From Candidatus Eiseniibacteriota bacterium (GTDB lineage: Bacteria > Eisenbacteria > RBG-16-71-46), in the NCBI GenBank assembly GCA_016215625.1, contig JACRIW010000115.1, positions 1-44,070 of the forward strand: DNA of 44,070 nucleotides. The letters are read 5' to 3'. A model generated the notes under the pieces. It was given only the letters and a program-made list of their open reading frames with translations, was not told the origin of the DNA and ran no database searches. Below are positions 9,405 through 20,492 of this stretch, one piece after another; the stretch's first letter is position 1, and every line of letters begins with the position of its first letter. The position numbers and the translations under genes were made by a program.

Positions 9405-9677
9405 TCAGAGCGACGGCGCGATCGCGGCGGCGGCTTCGGCCGACGTGCGCACCGGCACGATCTCGAAGTCCACGAGGTCGTCCCATCGCGCCGTCCAGAG
9501 CTTCAGCCGCTCGAGGCTCTCGGCTTCCATCACCTGCCAGCACGTCGCGAACTCGTGGTCCACCCAGCTCGCCACGTACTTCACGTCGTCCGGCCCGAGC
9601 CGGCCCTCGTCGCGGAAGCGCCGATAGACCTGCGGCGCCACGCCCGGTGCGTAGCGTTCGATCACCATGAAGAGCAT
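9405..9677 (-). CDS. DUF3303-family small protein
   Basis: The 90-residue product begins 'MLFMVIERYAPG' and continues '...VYRRFRDEGRLGPDDVKYVASWVDHEFATCWQVMEAESLERLKLWTARWDDLVDFEIVPVRTSAEA'. This is the DUF3303 pattern, a ferredoxin-like alpha-beta fold of unknown function seen across many bacteria. The start at 9677 is fixed by a strong GGAGGAGGG 4 nt upstream. It lies 38 nt downstream of the secreted-protein gene on the same strand and could be co-transcribed with it. No function is assigned. Confidence 0.8.
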   Translation of the reverse strand: MLFMVIERYAPGVAPQVYRRFRDEGRLGPDDVKYVASWVDHEFATCWQVMEAESLERLKLWTARWDDLVDFEIVPVRTSAEAAAAIAPSL

Positions 9678-9715
9678 CGGGTCCCTCCTCCGTTTCGTGG
9701 TGCGGCAGGCTTCGT

Positions 9716-10900
9716 TCAGCGCATTCGCACGATCGTCTTCGTGAGCACTCCGGCGGCGGTCGTGAGTCGCGCCCAGTAAAGGCCGGGCTGTGCCTCGCGG
9801 CCGCTCCACGTTTCGCGCATCCCGCCCGCGGGCGCCTCGCCGTCGAACAGCGTCGCCACGCGCCGGCCGCTCACGTCGAGCACTTCGACGCGCGCATGTT
9901 GCGCATGCGGCAGCGACCACGCGACGTGCACCGGGCCGGAACCGTGCGAGGGGTTCGGGCCGAGCGAGAGCTGCAGCGCGGCCGCGGGAGCGGCGGGCGA
10001 CGTGGGTGCGTCGAGCGTGACCGCGCCGGAGCTGAACGCGGTCCACAGCGAGTCGAGCTGGCGGATGCTGTCGGGCTGCGTCGAGAACGCCACGATCATG
10101 CGGTGGGTCTCGTCGGCCGTGTGCGCGGTCGAGTCCCACAGCGGCGCGGCCCAGCCGGCCCACGTGTTCGGCCCGTAACCGCGCACGAAGCGCTGTCCCG
10201 CGGGCACGGTGTTCGGGTAGATCGTCGCGACCGACTGACCCAGCCCGAGCCGGTAGCCCACCTGCTGCAGCCAGCGGCCGTCCCAGCCCTCGGTCACGCA
10301 CGGCGTCGCGCAGTAGCCGCGCTGCTGCAGCGCGCCGTTCGTGTCGCGATAGCGCATCGCGCGGTACGTGTCGTAGAAACCCACGCGCGGCACGAAGTCC
10401 TGGTAGCTGCCGGTGTACGGCACTTCGGAGTAGAGGATGGTGCGCTCGACCACGAACCAGGGCCGGTCGCCGTAGAACCAGTAGCGCGTCAGCACCGGAG
10501 GACGGCCGTCGGACACGGTGCGCGTCGAGATCTGCGCGGCGCGGTCCGAGCGCGCGTCCACCTGCCAGTTGATCTCGACGAGGTGCGGCAGGTCGATCGA
10601 GCCGCGCGAGGCGGTGCCGCGCATGTCCTGCCCGAAGAACTCGGTCTGGGTGTTCTCTTCGCTCGCCAGGTCCCGGTACGGATCGCGGTCCTTGAAGATC
10701 AGCATGCCCACCATGTCCGGGCGCGTGAGGTCGAATTGGATGCGGAAGTGCGCGCTCTCGATGGTCTGGGTGAAGGCGTCCACCGTGAGCCGGCCGGGGT
10801 CCACGGGGACGACGTCCAGGGCCCGGGCCGGCGGGGCGGCAGGAAGCACGAGCGCCAGTGCGAGGAGTGCGGAGCGGACGATGTGGGAGGGGCGCGTCAT
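9716..10900 (-). CDS. Secreted protein of unknown function with C-terminal FlgD-like sorting domain
   Basis: The 394-residue protein starts with a signal peptide ('SALLALALVLPAAPPARA', cleavage about residue 28). The central part (about 30-300) is beta-rich, with many aromatic and Arg/Asp residues ('RYWFYGDRPWFVVERTILYS', 'FVPRVGFYDTYRAMRYRDTNG'). I do not recognise its fold; two close cysteines ('GYCATPCVTEGWDG') may form a disulfide. The last ~85 residues ('LSLGPNPSHGSGPVHVAWSLP...VEVLDVSGRRVATLFDG...GLYWARLTT...TIVRMR') are the FlgD-like/T9SS-type C-terminal module shared by four other proteins here. It is probably exported to the cell surface or medium. Confidence 0.75.
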   Translation of the reverse strand: MTRPSHIVRSALLALALVLPAAPPARALDVVPVDPGRLTVDAFTQTIESAHFRIQFDLTRPDMVGMLIFKDRDPYRDLASEENTQTEFFGQDMRGTASRGSIDLPHLVEINWQVDARSDRAAQISTRTVSDGRPPVLTRYWFYGDRPWFVVERTILYSEVPYTGSYQDFVPRVGFYDTYRAMRYRDTNGALQQRGYCATPCVTEGWDGRWLQQVGYRLGLGQSVATIYPNTVPAGQRFVRGYGPNTWAGWAAPLWDSTAHTADETHRMIVAFSTQPDSIRQLDSLWTAFSSGAVTLDAPTSPAAPAAALQLSLGPNPSHGSGPVHVAWSLPHAQHARVEVLDVSGRRVATLFDGEAPAGGMRETWSGREAQPGLYWARLTTAAGVLTKTIVRMR

Positions 10901-11058
10901 GTGGCGTGAAGTGTAGGGGAGCGTCCCCGGGGCGACCAGTGTTCGCTCACGCAAAACAACGGGCGACCCCGGGCCATCGGTTCCGGCGTTGCACCCTGCA
11001 CGCATGGGGAAAGATCCGTGGCGGACTGCGAAATCGCGACTTGCGGTGACCTGGGGTC

Positions 11059-11087
11059 TTGAACCGGGGGGCGTGCTTCCGTAGAGT
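11059..11087 (+). promoter_or_regulatory. Candidate promoter of the pyr operon
   Basis: TTGAAC (11059-11064), a 17-nt spacer and TAGAGT (11082-11087) give a plausible sigma70-type promoter (four of six matches each). Predicted transcription starts near 11094, leaving a ~60-nt leader. That is too short for a classical antiterminator/terminator pair but long enough for the hairpin at 11125-11141. Confidence 0.5.
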
Positions 11088-11124
11088 GCGGCCCGAATCC
11101 AGCAGTCACTCACCACCTTTTAAT

Positions 11125-11141
11125 GGGACCCGAGAGGTCCC
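11125..11141 (+). promoter_or_regulatory. PyrR-binding-loop-like hairpin before pyrB
   Basis: GGGACC (11125-11130) pairs perfectly with GGTCCC (11136-11141) around CGAGA. The segment CCCGAGAGGT (11129-11138) matches the PyrR core CCNGNGAGGY at every defined position. The hairpin is followed one nucleotide later by the AAAGGAG ribosome-binding site (11143-11149) for ATG 11156. No terminator-like second hairpin lies between it and the gene, so UMP/UTP-PyrR would most likely repress translation initiation, as described for mycobacterial PyrR. The alternative six-base loop pairing known from Bacillus is less stable here because of an A.G mismatch. Confidence 0.55.
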
Positions 11142-11155
11142 GAAAGGAGACTCGG

Positions 11156-12163
11156 ATGACCATGTCCGTCTCTGCTCCGCCCGCCCCGGCGCCTGTGAGC
11201 GCGGGGCCTTTTCATCGGTACTCGGTGCACAGCGACGCGCGCCACCTCCTCGGTCTCGAGGGGATGACGCGCGATGTCCTGCTTGCCCTCCTCGAGGACG
11301 CCGCGCTCGAGCGCGAATGGCTGCGCTCCGGCGCGCCCAACCGCGCCGATCTCGCCGGCTGCTCGGTCATGCTCGCGTTCGTCGAGGACTCGACGCGCAC
11401 GCGCATGTCGTTCGAGGTCGCCGCGCGCCGGCTCGGCGCGAACGCGCTCACGTTCAACGCCGGCGCCTCCTCGCTCAACAAGGGCGAGACGCTGCTCGAC
11501 ACGATGCGGTTGTTCGAGGCGATGGGCGCGCAGCTGCTGATCGTCCGCCACTCGATGTCGGGCGCGCCGGCGTATCTCGCGCAGCACCTGCGCGCGACGG
11601 GCGTGATCAACGCCGGCGACGGCATGCACGAGCACCCCACGCAGGGCCTGCTCGACCTGCTCACGCTGCGCGACGCGTGGCACGGCGAGTTCGAAGGGCG
11701 GCGCCTCGCGATCGTGGGCGACATCGCGCACTCGCGCGTGGCGCGCTCGGCGATCGCGGGACTCACGACGCTCGGCGCGCACGTCACCGTGTGCGGACCG
11801 GGCACGCTGCTGCCCGCCGACGTCGAGCTGCTCGGCTGCACGGTCGCCCCGACGGTCGAGGACGCGATGGAAGGCGCCGACGCGGTCATGGCGCTGCGCA
11901 TCCAGAAGGAGCGCATGGAGGGCGGGCTGCTGCCCTCGCTCGTGGAGTACGCACGCGAGTGGGGCGTCAACCACGAGCGCGTCGCGCTGCTGAAGCCCGA
12001 CGCGGTCGTCATGCATCCCGGCCCGGTCAACCGCGGCGTCGAGCTGCAGGCGGCGGTCGCGGATTCGGGCCGCTCGGTCATCCTCGACCAGGTCGCGAAC
12101 GGCGTCGCCGCGCGCTGCGCGGTGCTCAAGCGCTGCTGGCAGGCGTGCCGGGAGGCCGCATGA
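11156..12163 (+). CDS. pyrB: Aspartate carbamoyltransferase catalytic subunit
   Basis: The 335-residue enzyme makes carbamoyl-aspartate from carbamoyl phosphate and aspartate, the first committed pyrimidine step. The carbamoyl-phosphate motif 'EDSTRTRMSFE' (about residues 79-89), 'GDGMHEHPTQGLLDL' and the aspartate-binding 'MHPGPVNRGVEL' are all present. ATG 11156 is preferred over the in-frame ATG 11123 because AAGGAG lies 6 nt before it and the upstream ATG sits inside the leader hairpin. No pyrI regulatory subunit is present; feedback is probably through PyrR on the mRNA. The gene overlaps pyrC by ATGA. Confidence 0.97.
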   Translation: MTMSVSAPPAPAPVSAGPFHRYSVHSDARHLLGLEGMTRDVLLALLEDAALEREWLRSGAPNRADLAGCSVMLAFVEDSTRTRMSFEVAARRLGANALTFNAGASSLNKGETLLDTMRLFEAMGAQLLIVRHSMSGAPAYLAQHLRATGVINAGDGMHEHPTQGLLDLLTLRDAWHGEFEGRRLAIVGDIAHSRVARSAIAGLTTLGAHVTVCGPGTLLPADVELLGCTVAPTVEDAMEGADAVMALRIQKERMEGGLLPSLVEYAREWGVNHERVALLKPDAVVMHPGPVNRGVELQAAVADSGRSVILDQVANGVAARCAVLKRCWQACREAA

Positions 12164-13476
12164 GCACGCTGACCCTGTTCAAGAACGTCACGCACTGGAA
12201 GACGGGCGAGAAGGTCACGGTCGCGGTCGAGGACGGCGTCGTGATCCCGATCCCGCGCCGCGGGCACGAACACGCGCGCGTGCTCGAAGCGCCGCAGGCG
12301 GTGCTCGCGCCCGGGCTCGTGGACCTGCACGTGCACCTGCGCGAGCCGGGCCAGTCGGGCAAGGAGACGATCGAGACCGGCACGCGCGCCGCGGCCGCGG
12401 GCGGCTTCACGGCGGTCGCGTGCATGCCCAACACGGTGCCCGTCGTGGACACGCCGGCGTGGGTCGAGTGGGTGCTCGCGCGTGCGCGCGGCGCGGGCTA
12501 CGCGCGCGTGTACCCGATCGCGGCGGTCACGCAGGGCCAGAAGGGCGAACAGCTCGCGCCGCTGCAGGCCATGGCGCGCGCGGGCGCGGTCGCGTTCTCG
12601 GACGACGGCCACCCGATCGAGAGCGCCGCGATGATGCGCCGCGCGCTCGAGTACGCGCGCAACACGGGCCTGCCGATCATCGGGCACGAGGAAGATCCCA
12701 CGCTGCGAGTCGGCGGCGTGATGAACGAAGGCTTCACCGCCACGCGGCTCGGCCTGCGCGGCCTGCCGAACGCGGCGGAGAGCATCATGTGCCGCCGCGA
12801 CGCCGACCTCGCGGAACTCACCGGCGGGCGCGTGCACCTCGCGCACCTGTCGGCGGCGCAGAGCTTCGACGCGCTGCGCGACGCGAAGCGTCGCGGGCTG
12901 CCCGTCTCGGGCGAGACCTGCCCGCACTACTGGGTGCTCACCGACGAAGCGGTCGGCGACTACGACACCCACGCCAAGATGAACCCGCCGCTGCGCTCCG
13001 AAGTCGACCGCGCCGCGTGCATCGCCGCCATCGCGGACGGCACCATCGACTGCTTCGCCACCGATCACGCTCCCCACACGTCCGACGAGAAGGCGCGCCC
13101 GTTCGCGGAAGCGCCGTTCGGCATCGTGGGGCTCGAGACCGCGCTGGCGCTCACCCTGACGTACCTCGTGCACCCGGGCCACATCACGCTCGCCCGGGCG
13201 ATCGAGCTGTGGACAGACGCGCCGCGGCGGCTGTTCAACCTGCCGGAGGTGGACCTGGAGCCCGGCTCCGAGGCCGACCTCGTGTTGTTCGACCCGCAAG
13301 CGGAGTGGACCGTGGAACCCGAACTGTTCTTCTCGAAGGGCCGCAACACGCCCTTCGCCGGCTGGAATCTCAAGGGCCGCGTGCTCGCCACGATGATGGC
13401 GGGCCGCTTCACGCACCTCGCGCCCGAGGTCGACTTCGAGCACCAGCTCGTGCTGCCCGCGGAGTCCCAGAAGTGA
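12160..13476 (+). CDS. pyrC: Dihydroorotase (type I)
   Basis: The 438-residue amidohydrolase closes carbamoyl-aspartate to dihydroorotate. Metal ligands are visible: '[18 protein letters not shown]' (HxH near residue 57), 'AFSDDGHPI', 'IIGHEEDP', '[11 protein letters not shown]' and the catalytic '[15 protein letters not shown]'. The 'FSDDG' and 'GRNTPFAGW' motifs mark the larger type I class that pairs with the pyrB product. GGAGG lies 4 nt before the ATG. It overlaps pyrB by ATGA and carA by GTGA, so expression is stoichiometrically coupled. Confidence 0.97.
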   Translation: MSTLTLFKNVTHWKTGEKVTVAVEDGVVIPIPRRGHEHARVLEAPQAVLAPGLVDLHVHLREPGQSGKETIETGTRAAAAGGFTAVACMPNTVPVVDTPAWVEWVLARARGAGYARVYPIAAVTQGQKGEQLAPLQAMARAGAVAFSDDGHPIESAAMMRRALEYARNTGLPIIGHEEDPTLRVGGVMNEGFTATRLGLRGLPNAAESIMCRRDADLAELTGGRVHLAHLSAAQSFDALRDAKRRGLPVSGETCPHYWVLTDEAVGDYDTHAKMNPPLRSEVDRAACIAAIADGTIDCFATDHAPHTSDEKARPFAEAPFGIVGLETALALTLTYLVHPGHITLARAIELWTDAPRRLFNLPEVDLEPGSEADLVLFDPQAEWTVEPELFFSKGRNTPFAGWNLKGRVLATMMAGRFTHLAPEVDFEHQLVLPAESQK

Positions 13477-14635
13477 CCCGGCGTCCCGCCGCCATGCTCG
13501 CGCTCGAGGACGGCCGCGTCTTCCGCGGCGAGGGCTTCGGCGCCGCCACCGAGACCACGGGCGAGGTCGTGTTCAACACCGCCATGACCGGCTACCAGGA
13601 GGTCATGAGCGATCCGTCGTACTGCGGCCAGATCCTCACGTTCACCTATCCGCTGATCGGCAACTACGGCGTGAACGACGAGGACTGGGAGAGCTCGGCG
13701 CTGCGCGCGCAGGGCATGGTGGTGCGCGACCTGTGCGAGGTGCCGAGCAACTGGCGCAGCACGGGCACGCTGCACGACCTGCTCGCCTCGCGCGGCGTGC
13801 CCGGCATCTCCGGGCTCGACACGCGCGCGCTCACGCGCCACCTGCGCGACCAGGGCACGATGCGCGGCTGCCTCAGCACGATCTCGACGAACGCCGGCGA
13901 GCTGATCGAGAAGGCGCGGAAGAGCCCGAAGATGGAAGGGCTCGCGCTCGCCGATCTCGTGACGTGCGTCGAGCCGTACTGGTGGGGCGAGGACGGCATG
14001 ACCGAGACCGAGCCCGTGGCCGACCGCGCCAAGCCGCTCGTCGTGGCGTTCGACTTCGGCATCAAGTGGAACATCCTGCGGCTGCTGCGCGCGGAGGGCT
14101 TCAAGGTGCGCGTCGTGCCCGCGCGCACGCCAGCCGCGGAAGTGCTCGCGATGAAACCGGACGGCGTGTTCCTGTCGAACGGCCCCGGCGATCCCGAGCC
14201 GCTCGATTTCGCGATCCGGGCGACGCGCGAGGTGTGCGCGAAGGTGCCCGTGTTCGGCATCTGCCTCGGTCACCAGCTCATCGGTCTCGCGTTCGGCGCG
14301 AAGACGCTGAAGCTCAAGTTCGGCCATCGCGGCGCGAACCATCCGGTGATCGACCGGCGCAACGGCGTCGTCGAGGTCACGAGCCAGAACCACGGCTTCA
14401 TGGTGGACGCGGCGACGCTGCCCGACGGCGAGTTCGAACTCACGCACTTCAGCGGCAACGACGGCACGCTCGAAGGCATGGTGCACCGCTCGCTGCCGAT
14501 CTTCAGCTGCCAGTACCACCCCGAATCCGCGCCCGGGCCGCACGATTCGCGCCCGTGGTTCCGTGCGTTCGCCGACGCCGTCGGCAAGCGCCGCGGCAAG
14601 AAGCTCCAGCCGCTCGCGGTGGGAGGGAAGGCCTG

Positions 14636-14636
<1 letters not shown>
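13473..14636 (+). CDS. carA: Carbamoyl-phosphate synthase small (glutaminase) subunit
   Basis: The 387-residue subunit hydrolyses glutamine and channels ammonia to CarB. The N-terminal CPSase-S domain ('[15 protein letters not shown]...[14 protein letters not shown]') is complete, and the C-terminal class I glutamine amidotransferase domain has its nucleophile in '[16 protein letters not shown]' and the His-Glu pair in '[15 protein letters not shown]'. The GTG start at 13473 overlaps the pyrC stop by 4 nt. The stop shares one base with the carB ATG (TGATG). Nothing is missing relative to the family. Confidence 0.96.
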
Positions 14637-17587
<2,951 letters not shown>

Positions 17588-17824
17588 GTGCACGAAGGCC
17601 GTCCCCACATCGTGGATCTCATGGAGAACGGAGAGGTGCAGCTCGTGATCAACACGCCGCTGGGCCGCCAGACCGAGTACGACGAGAAGGCCATCCGCGA
17701 GCGCGCGGTGGCGCTCGGCATCCCGGTCATCACCACGGTGGCGGGAGCGATCGCGGCCGTGTCGGGCATGGAAGCGCTGCGCCGCGGGGCGCTGGACGTG
17801 ACGGCGCTGCAGGAGGCGCTCTGA
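17588..17824 (+). CDS. MGS-like allosteric domain of CarB, as a separate 78-residue reading frame
   Basis: The product 'VHEGRPHIVDLMENGEVQLV...' to '...ALGIPVITTVAGAIAAVSGMEALRRGALDVTALQ' is the methylglyoxal-synthase-like domain that normally ends CarB. It contains the conserved EGRPHIxDxxxNGE and NTPxGR effector-binding motifs. It is in the same frame as carB and directly abuts its TAG. A GTG codon at 17588 follows a GAGG (17576-17579) by 8 nt, so independent translation by re-initiation is plausible; read-through of the TAG or a sequencing/nonsense error are alternatives. The N-terminal strand that begins this domain in CarB lies before the TAG, so the separate piece is slightly short. It overlaps the next gene by CTGA. 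Confidence 0.8.
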   Translation: MHEGRPHIVDLMENGEVQLVINTPLGRQTEYDEKAIRERAVALGIPVITTVAGAIAAVSGMEALRRGALDVTALQEAL

Positions 17825-19608
17825 AGCGTTCCCACGCCGCCGCGGGCGTCCTGCTCGCGCTCGCACTCGCGACGCTCGCGTCGTCGTGCGCGTACTACAA
17901 CACGTTCTTCCTCGCGCGCCGGTACTACTTCAAGGCGACGAACGGCGCGCCGTACGAGCTCGAGCGCCAGGGCGGCGGCACCGCGCAGCACTACGCGCGG
18001 TCCATCGACTACTCGAAGAAGGTGATCGGGCAGTACTCGAAGTCGAAGTGGGTGGACGACGCCTACCTCATGTGGGCGAAGAACCTGATCGGCCGCGACG
18101 ATCCGCTGCAGACGATCAACATGCTGCAGAACTTCGCGGCGCAGTTCCCGAAGAGCGACCTGCGGCCCGAGGCCGAGTTCTACCTCGGGCTCGCCTACCG
18201 CAACGCCCGCAAGTACGCGCCGGCGGTGAACTCGTTCGACGCCTTCATCGCGCAGGTGAACAAGCACCCGCTGCTGCCGTACGCGCACTACGAGCGCTCG
18301 AAGGCGCTCATGTCGCTGCAGCGCTACCGCGAGGCGGCCGAGGCCGCGGGCGTCGTGCTGCAGCGCTGGCCCAAGCACCTGCTCGCCGACCGCGCGCTGC
18401 GCCAGCGCGCCGAAGCGCGGTTGCAGCAGGGCGACTACCTCGGCGCGCGCGAGGACTTCCGCGTGATCGGCAAGCGCGCGGTGAGCGAGGCCGACCGCTT
18501 CGACTTCTTCATGCGCGAGGTGGACTGTCTCGAGTCCGCGCGCGAGTTCGACCAGGCGCTCGCGCTGCTGCGCGGCGAGCTGTCGCACACGCCGCCGCCG
18601 CCGGCGCCCGTGCCCGGGCAGCTGCCGCCCGCGGGCTCGGATCACTTCGCCCGGCTCACGATGCGCATCGGCACGGTGCAGCTGCTCGCCGGCAAGTACG
18701 ACGCGGCCGTGGCCGAGTACCGCAAGGTGCTCACGGACTACCCGAAGACCGCGATCGCGGCCGAGGCGCAGTACCGGATCGCGTACGGCTACGAGTCGGT
18801 CGCCGACGACTTCGAGCGCGCGCAGCAGGAGTACGCGCTCGTGAAGGACCAGTTCGGCATGTCGAACTACACGCAGCAGGCGCAGACGCGCTCGGACGAC
18901 CTCTCGCGGATCATGCAGTACCGCAAGGGCGGCGCCGGGGCGGATTCGCTCGAGAAGCGGGCGGAGGCCGGCTTCCTGACCGCCGAACGCTTCCTCTTCC
19001 AGCTCGAGAAGCCCGAGCGCGCGCTCGAAGAGTACGCGCGCGTCGTCACCGAGTACCCGAAGACCGCCGCCGCGGGCCGTGCGCTGAACGCGCAGGCGTG
19101 GGTGCTGCGCCGCAAGCTCGATCGTCCGGGTGCCGCGGACTCGCTCAACTGGCGCGTCATCCGCGAGTACCCGGCCACCGAGGCGCAGATCGCCGCGCGC
19201 GACTACCTCGAGGCCGCGGGGCAGACGGTGCCCGATTCGCTCATCCAATTCCCCGTGCCCAAGGTGCCCGAGCGCGACACGACGGCCGCCGCCGAGGCGA
19301 AGCCGCTCACGCCGGTGCCCGCGAACACGCCGCCGCTCGGCTTCGGCCCCGGCGTCATGTCGCGCGAGGATTCGCTCGCCTGGCAGCGCACGCGCGCGCG
19401 CATGGCGACCGCGCCCGGCGACAGCGCGATGATGCACGAGATGCGCATCCTGTATCCGAACGATCCGCGGTTCGGGCCCGGAGGGCCCGGAGGGCAGGGC
19501 GTGCAGCGCGACTCGCTCGGCCGCCCGATCAACCCGTATCCGCCGCGCGGCGGCCTGCCGCCGGGCATCGTGCCTCCCGACACGACGCGCCGGAGGGACG
19601 ACCGTTGA
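17821..19608 (+). CDS. TPR outer-membrane lipoprotein (CAYYNTFF type) inside the pyr operon
   Basis: The frame encodes about 595 residues: a lipoprotein signal 'KRSHAAAGVLLALALATLASSC', then 'CAYYNTFFLARRYYFKA', a motif I associate with FCB-group TPR lipoproteins. BamD/YbgF-like TPR repeats follow ('DDAYLMWAKNLIGRDDPLQTINMLQNFAAQFPKSDLRPEAEFYLGLAYRNARKY', 'AEYRKVLTDYPKTAIAAEAQYRIAYGY'). The C terminus is Pro/Gly-rich and disordered. No ATG, GTG or TTG lies near the signal. The best start is CTG 17821, 4 nt after AGGAGG (17811-17816), overlapping the preceding TGA as CTGA. The role is probably envelope assembly or cell-envelope scaffolding; its place in a pyrimidine operon is unexpected. Confidence 0.8.
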   Translation: MKRSHAAAGVLLALALATLASSCAYYNTFFLARRYYFKATNGAPYELERQGGGTAQHYARSIDYSKKVIGQYSKSKWVDDAYLMWAKNLIGRDDPLQTINMLQNFAAQFPKSDLRPEAEFYLGLAYRNARKYAPAVNSFDAFIAQVNKHPLLPYAHYERSKALMSLQRYREAAEAAGVVLQRWPKHLLADRALRQRAEARLQQGDYLGAREDFRVIGKRAVSEADRFDFFMREVDCLESAREFDQALALLRGELSHTPPPPAPVPGQLPPAGSDHFARLTMRIGTVQLLAGKYDAAVAEYRKVLTDYPKTAIAAEAQYRIAYGYESVADDFERAQQEYALVKDQFGMSNYTQQAQTRSDDLSRIMQYRKGGAGADSLEKRAEAGFLTAERFLFQLEKPERALEEYARVVTEYPKTAAAGRALNAQAWVLRRKLDRPGAADSLNWRVIREYPATEAQIAARDYLEAAGQTVPDSLIQFPVPKVPERDTTAAAEAKPLTPVPANTPPLGFGPGVMSREDSLAWQRTRARMATAPGDSAMMHEMRILYPNDPRFGPGGPGGQGVQRDSLGRPINPYPPRGGLPPGIVPPDTTRRRDDR

Positions 19609-20492
19609 GCGTGACGCTCCCGAAGCGCGCGTGGTCGCAGGTCTCCGCGACCGTGCGCGAGCAGCGCGATTACGCCGAAGGCTTCCGCTGGCTAGACCTC
19701 GACGTGCCCGCCTCGTTCGGCGCGCCGGTCGCGGGCCAGTTCGTGCAGCTGCTGCTCGACTCGCCCTCGCCGGTGCTGCTGCCGCGCCCGATGAGCGTGG
19801 CGGGCGTGACGAGGCGCGGCTCGAAGCTCACGATCGGCTTCCTGTACGCGCCGGTCGGCACCGGCACGCGCGTGCTCGCCTCGCTCGAGCCCGGCGAGTC
19901 CGTGCACATCACGGGGCCGCTCGGGCAGGGCTTCCCGCTGGAGGAGCCCGGCACGCCCGTGCTCGTCGCGGGCGGCCGCGGGCTCGCGCCGCTGCTCATG
20001 GCGGCGGAATCGCTCGCGAAGGCCCGGCGGTCGTGCGAGTTCGTGTTCGGCGCGCGCAACAAGTCGCTGCTGATCGGGCTGAACGTCGCGAAGGAGGTGC
20101 TCGCGAAGCGCGGGGGCCGGCTGCACCTGTGCACGGACGACGGCTCGCGCGGCACGAAAGGCAACGTGGTCGACGTGCTCGACGCGCTCGCGCCCCGGCT
20201 CGACGCGCCGCTCGTGATCCACGCGTGCGGTCCGCACGCCATGCTCGGCGCGATCGCGCGCTGGGCATTGGCGAACGGCGCGCGCGCGCACCTCGCGATG
20301 GAGAGCGTGATGGCCTGCGGCACCGGTGTGTGCCGCGGCTGCCCGCTGCCGCGCTCGGCCGAGGCGCGGGCGCGCGTGCTCGCGACCGGCGACGAGGCGT
20401 CCGCGCTGCAGGGCAATCCCGACTGGGCCATGTGCTGCACCGACGGCCCCGTCTTCGAAGCGCGCGAACTCGACTGGGACCGCGTCGAATGA
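19605..20492 (+). CDS. pyrK: Dihydroorotate dehydrogenase B, electron-transfer subunit
   Basis: The 295-residue flavin/iron-sulfur subunit lets PyrD use NAD+. The FAD-binding strand 'LLPRPMSVAGV' (RxxS at about 61-64), the NAD-side 'VAGGRGLAPLLMAAE', and the 2Fe-2S cysteine cluster 'MACGTGVCRGCPLP' with a final Cys pair in 'WAMCCTDGPVFEARELDW' are present. TTG 19605 is the likely start because GGAGGG (19592-19597) is 7 nt upstream and the TTGA overlap matches the operon's pattern; GTG 19611 is the alternative. It overlaps pyrD by ATGA. Confidence 0.93.
   Translation: MSVTLPKRAWSQVSATVREQRDYAEGFRWLDLDVPASFGAPVAGQFVQLLLDSPSPVLLPRPMSVAGVTRRGSKLTIGFLYAPVGTGTRVLASLEPGESVHITGPLGQGFPLEEPGTPVLVAGGRGLAPLLMAAESLAKARRSCEFVFGARNKSLLIGLNVAKEVLAKRGGRLHLCTDDGSRGTKGNVVDVLDALAPRLDAPLVIHACGPHAMLGAIARWALANGARAHLAMESVMACGTGVCRGCPLPRSAEARARVLATGDEASALQGNPDWAMCCTDGPVFEARELDWDRVE

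Noticed and set aside
9399..9412. CGCTCTTCAGAGCG hairpin between convergent genes as a terminator
   Set aside because: It has only five base pairs, overlaps the stop of the DUF3303 gene and lacks a T tract; it is too weak to list as a terminator.
10921..10975. Repeated GGGCGACC boxes upstream of the pyr promoter as an operator
   Set aside because: Two short GC-rich copies in already GC-rich DNA are easily due to chance, and they show no symmetry or spacing tied to the promoter.
11123..11158. ATG 11123 as the pyrB start
   Set aside because: It lies inside the leader hairpin and has no ribosome-binding site; ATG 11156 has AAGGAG at the right distance and fits the family length.
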